This document shows positions 1 to 6,588 of a DNA stretch of 8,857 bases, one piece after another; positions within the stretch are counted from its first letter, which is position 1, and every line of letters starts with the position of its first letter. The DNA is taken from the NCBI GenBank assembly GCA_964425355.1, contig CAYRMO010000110.1, positions 1-8,857 of the forward strand, given 5' to 3'. Position numbers and translations under genes: made by a program. The notes beneath the pieces were generated by a model, which worked only from the letters and a program-made list of their open reading frames with translations, was not told the origin of the DNA and searched no databases. This DNA is from Litorimonas sp964425355. GTDB taxonomy: Bacteria > Pseudomonadota > Alphaproteobacteria > Caulobacterales > Maricaulaceae.

Positions 1-294
1 GTCCCCCGGGATGCTGCGGGGCTTGATCTAGGGGCGGCCCTATCCATCATGTCCAAAAACGGCATAGAGCGATTACTGGTTGAGGGCGGCGGAACGCTGA
101 TTGCGAGTTTTATGCGTGCGGGTCTTTATGACACGCTCCATTGGTACCGCGCGCCCGTCATTCTGGGCGGGGACGGCCGAAACGCCATCGGGGATTTGGG
201 CCTGACAGAGATGCAATCAGTTTTACGCCTGAAACCTATCAAGTCCGAGATCATGGGTGACGACACGCATGATGTGTTTGAGCGGGTGACATAA
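1..294 (+). CDS. ribD: RibD, C-terminal part of the reductase domain (partial, 5' end outside window)
   Basis: This is the 3' end of the bifunctional pyrimidine deaminase/reductase of riboflavin synthesis. The reductase half reduces the ribosyl side chain of the aminopyrimidine phosphate with NADPH in the cytoplasm. The frame is open from base 1 without a start, so the gene begins upstream; an internal ATG at 49 is not the true start. Family signatures visible are LLVEGGGTLIASF (codons 23-35 of the fragment), followed by GLYDTLHWYRAPVILGGDG and DLGLTE, which is the conserved end of the RibD_C domain. The N-terminal deaminase domain with its zinc site is not in the window. The stop TAA at 292-294 shares a base with the ATG of the cupin gene (TAATG), so the two are probably translationally coupled. 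Identification is firm; completeness of the whole gene cannot be judged. Confidence 0.95.
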   Translation, partial: VPRDAAGLDLGAALSIMSKNGIERLLVEGGGTLIASFMRAGLYDTLHWYRAPVILGGDGRNAIGDLGLTEMQSVLRLKPIKSEIMGDDTHDVFERVT

Positions 295-608
295 TGTCGG
301 GTGAAGTCAAAATGGACTGGCTGATGGATAGCTCTGTTTTGCCAGAGGCGAATATGAGCCTGGCGCGTATGACGGTGCCAAAAGGTGTGACCTCGGAACG
401 TCATAAACATGAGAGCTGCACGGAAACGCTACATGTGCTCTCGGGTCAGGTTGAACAATATATTGGTGACACATCGTTAAAAATGGGGCCGGGCGAGACC
501 TGTTTTATTCCACAAGATACGGCGCATCATACGATCAATATAGGATCTGAGGCGGCTGTGATACTGGTCAGCTATTCTTCGGGTCAACGGGATTATAAAC
601 GGGTCTAA
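294..608 (+). CDS. Small single-domain cupin protein inside the riboflavin operon
   Basis: A 104-residue protein consisting of little more than one Cupin_2 barrel. Cupin motif 1 is complete: G31, H37, H39, E44 and G51 fit G(X)5HXH(X)4E(X)6G. Motif 2 follows at G67-N82, with P73 and H78; the glycine of the usual PXG is Asp75 here. H37, H39, E44 and H78 form the usual metal-binding set, so a metal centre is likely. There is no signal peptide or membrane segment, so it should be cytoplasmic. It starts on the last base of the ribD stop and ends two bases before the ribE ATG, so it is an integral operon member. Its substrate is unknown: cupins of this size include isomerases, dioxygenases and pure binding proteins, and nothing in the sequence decides between them. 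A role linked to flavin intermediates is only inferred from position. Fold confidence is high, function unknown. Confidence 0.88.
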   Translation: MSGEVKMDWLMDSSVLPEANMSLARMTVPKGVTSERHKHESCTETLHVLSGQVEQYIGDTSLKMGPGETCFIPQDTAHHTINIGSEAAVILVSYSSGQRDYKRV

Positions 609-609
609 T

Positions 610-1224
610 ATGTTCACAGGTATCATCACAGATATAGGTCGATTGAAATCTGTCACGCGCGACACGGGCGGGGAATGGGGCGATACGCGTATGGATGTCG
701 CCTGTGCCTATGATACGTCGACCATTGATATTGGGGCCTCTATTTCACATGCGGGGGCCTGTATGACCGTGATTGAAAAAGGCCCGAATTGGTATGCGTT
801 TGAGGTCTCAGACGAAAGCCTATCCAAGACAACAATGGGAGATTGGCAAGTCGGTCATAAAATCAATTTGGAGCGTGCTTTGACAGGCGCTGATGAACTT
901 GGCGGGCATTTGGTGACGGGTCACGTTGACGGCGTCGGCACCGTCACAGGCCGCAAAGAGATTGCTGGATCATTGAAACTGGATTTTGAAGCACCAGACC
1001 ATATTGCATTCGGAATAGCGCCCAAAGGGTCGATTACGGTGGACGGAGTCTCGCTAACGGTGAATACGGCCTCGGATAATCGGTTTTCCGTCAATATCAT
1101 CCCCCATACGGCCGTTGAAACCACATTAGGGCAATTACAGATAGGTGATAAAGTAAATCTGGAAATTGACCTCATCGCCCGCTATGTGGCGCGCTACCTC
1201 TCAGCCCAGAATGAGAAAACATGA
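610..1224 (+). CDS. ribE: Riboflavin synthase (alpha chain)
   Basis: Dismutates two molecules of 6,7-dimethyl-8-ribityllumazine to riboflavin and the pyrimidine that RibH reuses. The protein is 204 residues, the normal length, and shows the internal duplication of the family: a first lumazine-binding barrel opening with MFTGII (1-6), and a second opening around GGHLVTGHVDGVG (98-110). The second barrel carries GSITVDGVSLTVN (140-152) and IPHT (164-167), and the end VNLEIDLIARYV is typical. The first-barrel counterpart of SLTV is HAGACMTV (47-54). It works as a trimer in the cytoplasm (family knowledge). The ATG lies two bases after the stop of the cupin gene, and ten bases separate it from the next gene. 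The numbering ribE/ribC differs between species; the protein is the alpha-type synthase, not lumazine synthase. Confidence 0.97.
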   Translation: MFTGIITDIGRLKSVTRDTGGEWGDTRMDVACAYDTSTIDIGASISHAGACMTVIEKGPNWYAFEVSDESLSKTTMGDWQVGHKINLERALTGADELGGHLVTGHVDGVGTVTGRKEIAGSLKLDFEAPDHIAFGIAPKGSITVDGVSLTVNTASDNRFSVNIIPHTAVETTLGQLQIGDKVNLEIDLIARYVARYLSAQNEKT

Positions 1225-1234
1225 AAGATAAATC

Positions 1235-2377
1235 ATGACAGACCTGAATACTGCGACATTTGACGATGTCTATAACCTCGCCACCCCCGAGGAGATCATC
1301 GAGGACGCCCGTAATGGTCGCATGTATATTCTGGTCGATGCCGAGGACCGCGAAAATGAAGGCGATCTGATTATCCCGGCGCAATTTGCAACGCCTGACG
1401 CGATCAATTTTATGGCGAAATTTGGCCGAGGCTTGATTTGTCTGGCAATGGAAGAGCAAAAGGCCGATATATTGGGGCTAGAGCCACAAAATAAGAATAA
1501 TGGCTCGCGTTTTGAAACCGCCTTTACGCAATCTATCGAAGCTCGCGAAGGCGTAACAACCGGGATTAGTGCGGCTGACCGGGCTTTGACCATCCAGGTC
1601 GCCATTGACCCCGAAAGCCGCTCAGACGACATTGTAACCCCCGGCCACATGTTTCCACTAATCGCCAAAGATGGCGGGGTATTGGTACGCACAGGCCACA
1701 CAGAAGCCTCCGTTGATATTTCTCGGATGGCGGGCCTAAACCCATCGGCCGTTATTTGTGAGATCATGAATGATGACGGGACCATGGCGCGTCTTCCGGA
1801 TCTGGTCGCCTTTGCGCAATTTCACGGCATGAAAATCGGCACGATTGAAGATCTGGTCGCGTATCGCATGCAAAAAGACCATTTCGTCAAATATATTGCC
1901 AGCAGTGATTTCCGCTCGCAAAATGGAGATGCGTTCAAAATCCATGTTTATCGCAACTTCCTAGATGGGAAAGAACATGTGGCGCTCTCAAAAGGTGAAG
2001 CCGATCCAAGCCAGGAAAGCCTCGTCCGTGTCCATAAGATTGATTTTGCCGGTGATATATTATCTGAGGATAGTCCGCGCTCCGGGTTGATTTGGGATGC
2101 CATGAAGCAATTGGCAAATCATGACGGCCATAGTGTTTTGGTCTTGATCCGCGAAGGCTCGATTGACTCGCTTCTAGAAAGATTAGGGGCACATAAATCA
2201 AAAATTGATCGTAAGACCCAGACCATTCGGGAATATGGTGTCGGTGCGCAAATTCTGTCACATCAAGGCGTGCGGAAAATGCGCTTGATTACGAATGTCA
2301 TGCCAAAGATTATCGGTCTCGAAGCCTATGATCTCGATCTGGTCGGTATTACACCTCTAAAGAATACAAGGGCTTAG
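1235..2377 (+). CDS. ribB: 3,4-dihydroxy-2-butanone-4-phosphate synthase with a degenerate GTP cyclohydrolase II-like domain (RibBX type)
   Basis: Makes dihydroxybutanone phosphate from ribulose 5-phosphate, the four-carbon partner for RibH. The N-terminal DHBP synthase domain (about 19-213) is intact: EDRENEGD (37-44), TGISAADR (109-116), PGHMFPL (136-142) and RTGHTEA (152-158) include the acidic residues and histidine of the active site. The C-terminal domain (about 219-373) aligns with GTP cyclohydrolase II (VRVH at 264-267, then GAQIL, GV, RLITN) but contains no cysteine at all. The zinc motif CxxGDxxGSxRCDCG is replaced around 268-281, and the RQEGRGIGL segment is reduced to IREGS. It therefore should not open the ring of GTP. 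This matches the RibBX variant described in Proteobacteria, although automatic annotation would call it RibBA. The start is ATG 1235, ten bases after the ribE stop, with a weak GA-rich ribosome site. Loss of activity is inferred from residues. Confidence 0.93.
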   Translation: MTDLNTATFDDVYNLATPEEIIEDARNGRMYILVDAEDRENEGDLIIPAQFATPDAINFMAKFGRGLICLAMEEQKADILGLEPQNKNNGSRFETAFTQSIEAREGVTTGISAADRALTIQVAIDPESRSDDIVTPGHMFPLIAKDGGVLVRTGHTEASVDISRMAGLNPSAVICEIMNDDGTMARLPDLVAFAQFHGMKIGTIEDLVAYRMQKDHFVKYIASSDFRSQNGDAFKIHVYRNFLDGKEHVALSKGEADPSQESLVRVHKIDFAGDILSEDSPRSGLIWDAMKQLANHDGHSVLVLIREGSIDSLLERLGAHKSKIDRKTQTIREYGVGAQILSHQGVRKMRLITNVMPKIIGLEAYDLDLVGITPLKNTRA

Positions 2378-2379
2378 AC

Positions 2380-2808
2380 GTGAAAATTCTAGTTATTGAA
2401 GCGCGCTATTACGACGCCATTTCTGAAGACTTGCTCAAGGGTGCGCTGGCTCAATTGCAAGCCGCAGGAGCCGAGCTTGTCAAAGTCAATGTGCCGGGTG
2501 CGCTCGAAATCCCACATGTGATTTCTTATGCTGAAAAAGCCGACGCAGGATATGACGGATATGTCGCTTTGGGATGTGTGATCCGCGGTGAGACAACTCA
2601 TTATGACTATGTTTGCCAAGAGTCGGCGCGCGCTCTTATGGATTTGGCGGTTAATCAACAGCTCGCCATTGGAAATGGCATCATCACGGTCGAAAATGAA
2701 GCCCAAGCCATTGCGCGCTCCAAGCCAGATCAAAAGGATAAAGGTGGCTTTGCCGCCTCTGCTTGTTTGCGCATGATCCAAATCAGAGATGATTTGAATA
2801 AAAAATGA
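2380..2808 (+). CDS. ribH: 6,7-dimethyl-8-ribityllumazine synthase
   Basis: Condenses dihydroxybutanone phosphate from RibB with the ribitylaminopyrimidine to give the lumazine substrate of RibE. The 142-residue protein shows the family motifs in order: ILVIEARYYD near the N-terminus, VPGALEIP for the substrate-binding turn, GCVIRGETTHYDYV with the catalytic histidine, and AIGNGIITVENEAQA. The start is GTG at 2380, two bases after the ribB stop, with AAGGG at 2368-2372 at proper spacing. The short N-terminus is normal for alphaproteobacterial relatives. Its stop overlaps the start of nusB (ATGA at 2805-2808), so the two are likely coupled. It probably assembles as a pentamer or a 60-mer shell; the sequence alone does not say which. 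Confidence 0.97.
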   Translation: MKILVIEARYYDAISEDLLKGALAQLQAAGAELVKVNVPGALEIPHVISYAEKADAGYDGYVALGCVIRGETTHYDYVCQESARALMDLAVNQQLAIGNGIITVENEAQAIARSKPDQKDKGGFAASACLRMIQIRDDLNKK

Positions 2809-3305
2809 GTGGCGCCAATCCTAAATTAAGGCGTGTATCGCGGCTCAGCGCCGTGCAAGCCCTCTATCAAATGGATGTATCGGGCACACCGCATAAGGTC
2901 GTGATCAAGGAATTTCTCGATCACCGGTTTGGCCATAAGGATGAACCTGGCATGGTTCATGCGGATGAGCCATTTTTTGAAGATATTATGGACGGGGTTG
3001 TAACCCATCAAGCTGATATTGATGGCGCCGTTGAGACCCAGCTCTCTGATAAATGGCCACTTAGGCGCTTAGATGCCACCTTACGCGCCCTGTTACGCTC
3101 CGCAACTTATGAAATTATGAGACGTCCAGATGTACCGGCTCTGGTCATCATCAATGAATATATGGCGATCTCGACGGAGTTTTTCTCTGGCAAAGAGCCT
3201 GGTATTGTAAATGGGGTCCTCGATAAAATCGCCAAAAATGTTAGAGCGGCCGAATTTGGTTTGACCGCAAGCCACGTCACACCAAAAGCCGAGACCGATG
3301 GATGA
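2805..3305 (+). CDS. nusB: Transcription antitermination factor NusB
   Basis: A 166-residue RNA-binding protein that, with S10 (NusE), joins the antitermination complex on rRNA operons at boxA. The all-helical NusB fold is recognisable from RLSAVQALYQMD (13-24), PLRRLDATLRALLRSATYEI (85-104) and INEYMAISTEFFSGKEPGIV (116-135), ending in NGVLDKIA. The insertion between the first helices (about 40-56) and the trailing segment after 150 are common in alphaproteobacterial members. It begins inside the ribH stop (4-bp ATGA overlap) and its last codons overlap the thiL start by 8 bp. The ribH-nusB-thiL linkage is widespread in Proteobacteria and does not by itself imply a functional link between flavins and antitermination. 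Confidence 0.96.
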   Translation: MSGANPKLRRVSRLSAVQALYQMDVSGTPHKVVIKEFLDHRFGHKDEPGMVHADEPFFEDIMDGVVTHQADIDGAVETQLSDKWPLRRLDATLRALLRSATYEIMRRPDVPALVIINEYMAISTEFFSGKEPGIVNGVLDKIAKNVRAAEFGLTASHVTPKAETDG

Positions 3306-4278
3306 GCATGACCTCATCCGGACTTATTTTGCGCCGCTAGCCGGGGCAGGCGGGCTCGGACTCTTAGATGACGCGGCCATCATTGAGCCGTCTCCGAAAC
3401 ATGATTTAATTATATCGACAGATAGTTTTGTCGAAGGTGTACATTTTCCAAAAGGCCAATATGGCGGCAATGTCGCAGAGCGGCTGTTGCGAACCAACCT
3501 CTCGGATTTAGCGGCAAAGGGCGCAAGGCCGATAGGATATACGCTCAATTTGGCTTGGCCTAAAGGGATAGAGATTAAATGGCTAAAGGGCTTTGTTGCG
3601 GGCCTTAAAGATGTCCAAGACCAATTTGATTTCCATTTGTTAGGCGGGGATACGGTCAGGCTTGAAGGGCCGCTTATTGCATCGGTTACGATTTTTGGTC
3701 AGGTGCCTACCGGGCAAATGGTTCAACGCGGCGGCGCGCAGATCGGGGATGATATTTGGGTCACAGGCAATCTGGGTCAAGCCAAATTAGGGTGCGATTT
3801 GGCGCTTGGCAAAACAATCAACCCCAAGCCGGCAGGGGATGATCTGTGGCATTTTGAAGAGGCCTATTGGCGACCAGAAATTCACCTGACACTGAGACAG
3901 GTCCTACGCGAAAAAGCAACATCGGCACTTGATGTGTCAGACGGCATTATTCGGGATGCGGGGCATATTTACCGCGCCAGTCAACTCGGTGTCACCTTAA
4001 ATTTTGATGCCTTGCCGTTAACGAATGGGACTGAGAAATGGGCGGAGCAACAGGCTGATCCGGTCCTTGCCCGGCAAGCCCTGTTTAGTTTCGGAGATGA
4101 TTATCAAATTCTCTTTACGTCTGATCCGGGCCATCGGCAGAGTTGGTTTGATCTGGCTCGCGACCGTCGTATCAAATTGTCATTGATTGGGAATGTTACC
4201 CAAGGTGAAGGTGTTGCGTGTTTAGATGTCAATGGACGCCCTATGATATGGGACGCAACAGGGTTTAGCCATTTTTGA
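3298..4278 (+). CDS. thiL: Thiamine-monophosphate kinase
   Basis: Phosphorylates thiamine monophosphate to thiamine diphosphate with ATP, the last step of cofactor synthesis. The 326-residue length is usual. Seen in order are LLDDAAII (22-29; the glycine of the usual GDDAA loop is Leu), STDSFVEGVHF (40-50), TNLSDLAAKGARP (66-78), LLGGDT (114-119), GDDIWVTGNLGQA (150-162), ALDVSDGIIRD (210-220) and GDDYQILF (266-273). The aspartates of these motifs bind Mg-nucleotide in the PurM-like fold. The ATG at 3298 lies within the last codons of nusB; the ATG at 3302 is out of frame. It is the last gene of the operon and converges on bamE, with only 18 bases between stops. No TPP riboswitch is seen in front of it, as expected for an internal operon gene. 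Confidence 0.96.
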   Translation: MDEHDLIRTYFAPLAGAGGLGLLDDAAIIEPSPKHDLIISTDSFVEGVHFPKGQYGGNVAERLLRTNLSDLAAKGARPIGYTLNLAWPKGIEIKWLKGFVAGLKDVQDQFDFHLLGGDTVRLEGPLIASVTIFGQVPTGQMVQRGGAQIGDDIWVTGNLGQAKLGCDLALGKTINPKPAGDDLWHFEEAYWRPEIHLTLRQVLREKATSALDVSDGIIRDAGHIYRASQLGVTLNFDALPLTNGTEKWAEQQADPVLARQALFSFGDDYQILFTSDPGHRQSWFDLARDRRIKLSLIGNVTQGEGVACLDVNGRPMIWDATGFSHF

Positions 4279-4296
4279 AAGGCTTGAAACTAGCGC

Positions 4297-4815
4297 CTAA
4301 GTTGGGCCGCCACCGCCGCCGCCCGAATTGCCTGGATTATTTCCGCCAGCAAGCCGGTCTGTTGGAAGACGTCCGATTGTCCCGAAAATTTGCTCTAGAA
4401 CAGAAAGTTCGCGCCCACGTGTGGGTGTTTTACGATCAACATAATTGACAGGCACACCGTCTTCGAGACCATATTCCGCAACTTTGGTGACCTGGCCATC
4501 AGAATTGAATTCAATCGCCGTGACAGTGCGGTCTTCGATTTGAGGGCGAAGATAAGCGTAACGTTGCCGAACGGAATTGATATAATACCATGTGTCTTCT
4601 TCCAGATCCTCGTCAAATGTTGTTTTGATCGAGGGATTCCCAAGGCGCGCCAGGACAGAGGACTTTGTATCCGTATCCGGGTTAACGGCCTGCGGCTTTT
4701 CAGCGGTTGGAATATAACCATGATTGCGAAGCACAGGGTTACAGGCCGTTGCAAGGGAGGCTGCAAAAATGAGACAGACACATTTTGTCGTCATGGACTT
4801 ATGAATTCGAGTCAT
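4297..4815 (-). CDS. bamE: Outer membrane protein assembly lipoprotein BamE (SmpA/OmlA family)
   Basis: A small lipoprotein of the BAM machine that folds beta-barrel proteins into the outer membrane. From the chosen ATG (4815-4813) it has 172 residues. A lipoprotein signal peptide leads to LATAC with the lipidated cysteine at 25; the positive residues R3, H5, K6 and K11 precede the hydrophobic core. The mature part has HGYIP (32-36), as in other alphaproteobacterial members, then the SmpA/OmlA domain with LARLGNPS (55-62) and DTWYYI (74-79). It ends in a glycine-rich tail written by CCG/CCC repeats. The start is uncertain: a shorter form from 4794 keeps a complete signal peptide, and the frame is open up to an ATG at 4914, which would bury the signal. 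No good ribosome site singles out one of them. It is the only reverse-strand gene, flanked by convergent thiL and a divergent neighbour. Confidence 0.88.
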   Translation of the reverse strand: MTRIHKSMTTKCVCLIFAASLATACNPVLRNHGYIPTAEKPQAVNPDTDTKSSVLARLGNPSIKTTFDEDLEEDTWYYINSVRQRYAYLRPQIEDRTVTAIEFNSDGQVTKVAEYGLEDGVPVNYVDRKTPTRGRELSVLEQIFGTIGRLPTDRLAGGNNPGNSGGGGGGPT

Positions 4816-4928
4816 GAGGGTCACACATGAAGTTATTGATTGAGATGGACCTAGCCCTCCGTCATATGAAGAGCAAGACCATAACTGAATGAAGATTTGG
4901 TCAGAATTGATCAATCATAAGGCATGTC
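4816..4928. promoter_or_regulatory. Divergent intergenic region between bamE and the bc1 chaperone gene
   Basis: These 113 bases must hold promoters for both directions if the chosen starts are right. In the + direction TTGAGA (4840-4845) and TCATAT (4862-4867), 16 bases apart, are a weak sigma-70-like pair. No convincing pair is seen towards bamE. A 10-bp perfect palindrome ATTGATCAAT lies at 4906-4915, and AAGG (4919-4922) is the ribosome site of the + gene. The CcrM-type site GAGTC (4809-4813) overlaps the bamE start. The assignment is by position and weak matches only. Confidence 0.3.
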
Positions 4929-5462
4929 ATGGGGTTTTTCTCTAAAATACTTAGAAAAGACGATCCGCTTAAGACGGATGGCCGACGTCTTTATAGCAAA
5001 TTAATGGCGCAATCGCGTCAAACGCCTTTCTTTGGAGATGGTCGATTTCCTGATTCATATGATGGACGGGTTGATGCTTTAACCCTCCATATTGCGCCGG
5101 TGCTAACGGTTTTAAACACACATGGCGTTGACGGCGAAAAATTGGGTCAGGCTCTGTTTGATGAAATGAAAGATGACTTTGAAGTCGCGCTGCGCGAGGA
5201 AGCTTTGTCAGATGCTGGCGTTAAAAAACGCATTACACCGATGATTTCATTGTTTTACGATCGTGTGAGGTCTTATGGCCGAATTTTGCATGAGGGCGGC
5301 GAAGACACAGAGATGCAAGTTACTTTAAACGAATCATTGCCAGAAGCAGACCCTGAATTTTTGACGGCATTGAGCCAGTATGTGTTGGAATTTCAGTCTG
5401 ATTTAGCCAAATTGACTTTGGGACAAATTGCCCTGACAGATTTCAGCTTTCCGGTTATCTGA
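4929..5462 (+). CDS. Ubiquinol-cytochrome c chaperone family protein (Cbp3-like)
   Basis: A 177-residue protein of the ubiquinol-cytochrome c chaperone family, relatives of mitochondrial Cbp3, which helps cytochrome b and bc1 complex assembly. The diagnostic block is LFDEMKDDFEVALREEALSD followed by GVKKRITPMISLFYDRVRSY (roughly residues 76-115), equivalent to the family pattern Mf.DmD..lRe.GvgD..V.k..k.m...fygR..aY. The N-terminal LYSKLMAQSRQTPFFGDGRFPDS and the FP near the C-terminus also fit. No signal peptide or membrane span is visible, so it probably acts on the cytoplasmic face. The ATG at 4929 has AAGG six bases upstream. In relatives this gene commonly precedes a DUF177 gene and then plsX; here plsX follows directly after 70 bases. 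Family membership is clear, the molecular role in bacteria is inferred. Confidence 0.9.
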   Translation: MGFFSKILRKDDPLKTDGRRLYSKLMAQSRQTPFFGDGRFPDSYDGRVDALTLHIAPVLTVLNTHGVDGEKLGQALFDEMKDDFEVALREEALSDAGVKKRITPMISLFYDRVRSYGRILHEGGEDTEMQVTLNESLPEADPEFLTALSQYVLEFQSDLAKLTLGQIALTDFSFPVI

Positions 5463-5520
5463 CAATAGCTTAGATTAAGACTGGGCATGCGTGTTTTCGC
5501 AAGCTAAACAGCGCCGAAAC

Positions 5521-5526
5521 GGAAAG
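5521..5526 (+). promoter_or_regulatory. Ribosome binding site that decides the plsX start
   Basis: GGAAAG stands six bases before ATG 5533. An upstream in-frame GTG at 5491 has no comparable site and would add 14 residues, including a run of basic residues, that the family lacks. This supports 5533 as the start. Confidence 0.55.
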
Positions 5527-5532
5527 CGATGC

Positions 5533-6588
5533 ATGCTAGATGGATTGATCATATCAATAGATGCGATGGGCGGTGACGAAGCCCCCGAAATCGTAATCAA
5601 AGGGATCGAATATTTCCTATCCCATCAAGGAGAGGGACGCCGCGCGCGTTTTCTATTGCATGGAGACGAGGCGGCTTTGGCGCCATTAATAGCAAATGCG
5701 CCTCGCACACGTGAGCGATCGGAAGTTGTACATACAGAAAAGACTGTGGCCATGGAAGACAAGCCCTCTCAGGCTTTGCGCCAGGGCAAGGGGTCCAGCA
5801 TGTGGAATGCCGTGGCCTCGGTTAAAGGTGGCCAAGCCGGGGTTGTTGTGTCTGCGGGGAATACTGGAGCCTTTATGGCGATGTCGAAATTGCAACTTCG
5901 GCCCAAACAAGGGGTGCAACGTCCCGCGCTAGCCGCGAGCTGGCCAAATATGACGGGTGGCATGTCTGTGGTCCTGGATGTTGGGGCCAATGTAGAATGT
6001 GATGCCTCACAGCTTACAGAATTCGCAATTTTGGGTGAGGCTTATTACCGAGCCATTTATGGCAAGAAATGCCCGACGGTTGGGCTTTTAAATGTTGGCA
6101 CAGAAGACGGCAAAGGTAATGCAGTCGTGAAGGTTGCGCATGAACGTCTATCCCAATCTCAATTGGGGATTGACTATATCGGATTTGTGGAAGGTTATGA
6201 TATTTCCAAAGGCAGTGTCGATGTCGTCGTAACGGATGGCTTCACCGGAAATGTTGCCCTCAAAACAGCCGAAGGTACGGCCAGACTGGTTGATAGTTTC
6301 GTGAAGAAAGCTCTGCTCGGGAATTTATGGTCTAAATTTACATCGGGTTTAAATGCCTGGTCGCTCAGGCAGCTCAGGAAAAAATTGGACCCGCGTCGTA
6401 TTAATGGGGCTGTTTTTTTGGGCTTAAATGGAATTGCCGTTAAAAGTCACGGGGGAACAGATCGCATTGGTTTTTCAAATGCTTTGAATATCGCCATTGG
6501 TTTGGCCGAAAGCGATTTTCAAAAAGCCTTGGATGCGCGTCTCGATGCGCTCCATGACGAAGATGATAATATCGGGTTTATCTCATGA
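5533..6588 (+). CDS. plsX: Phosphate acyltransferase PlsX
   Basis: Converts acyl-ACP and phosphate to acyl-phosphate, which PlsY uses to begin phospholipid synthesis; it is a peripheral membrane enzyme. From ATG 5533 the protein has 351 residues, the family length, and opens with SIDAMGGDEAPE (8-19). Further signatures are VVSAGNTGAFMAM (105-117), VVLDVGANVECDA (146-158), VGLLNVGTEDGKGN (183-196), GFVEGYDISKG (217-227), VVTDGFTGNVALK (232-244) and FLGLNGIAVKSHGGTD (295-310). A longer form from GTG 5491 is possible but less likely. The stop overlaps the fabH start by ATGA, the usual plsX-fabH coupling that ties phospholipid and fatty-acid initiation together. No motif is missing. Confidence 0.95.
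   Translation: MLDGLIISIDAMGGDEAPEIVIKGIEYFLSHQGEGRRARFLLHGDEAALAPLIANAPRTRERSEVVHTEKTVAMEDKPSQALRQGKGSSMWNAVASVKGGQAGVVVSAGNTGAFMAMSKLQLRPKQGVQRPALAASWPNMTGGMSVVLDVGANVECDASQLTEFAILGEAYYRAIYGKKCPTVGLLNVGTEDGKGNAVVKVAHERLSQSQLGIDYIGFVEGYDISKGSVDVVVTDGFTGNVALKTAEGTARLVDSFVKKALLGNLWSKFTSGLNAWSLRQLRKKLDPRRINGAVFLGLNGIAVKSHGGTDRIGFSNALNIAIGLAESDFQKALDARLDALHDEDDNIGFIS

Noticed and set aside
1270..1785. A 171-codon open frame on the - strand opposite ribB
   Set aside because: It lies wholly within a well-supported gene, shows no recognisable family motif, and is the expected antisense shadow of the DHBP synthase domain.
2389..2781. A 130-codon open frame on the - strand opposite ribH
   Set aside because: It covers the same span as lumazine synthase and has no motif of its own; it is a shadow frame.
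4280..4298. Possible terminator hairpin AGGC/GCCT between thiL and bamE
   Set aside because: The stem is only 4 bp with an 11-base loop and no T-run on either side.
4540..4830. A 96-codon + strand open frame opposite bamE
   Set aside because: BamE is supported by a lipobox and family motifs; this frame has none and runs antisense to it.
4815..4914. Longer bamE from the ATG at 4914
   Set aside because: It would place 33 mostly hydrophilic residues before the lipoprotein signal peptide, which must be at the N-terminus to be exported.
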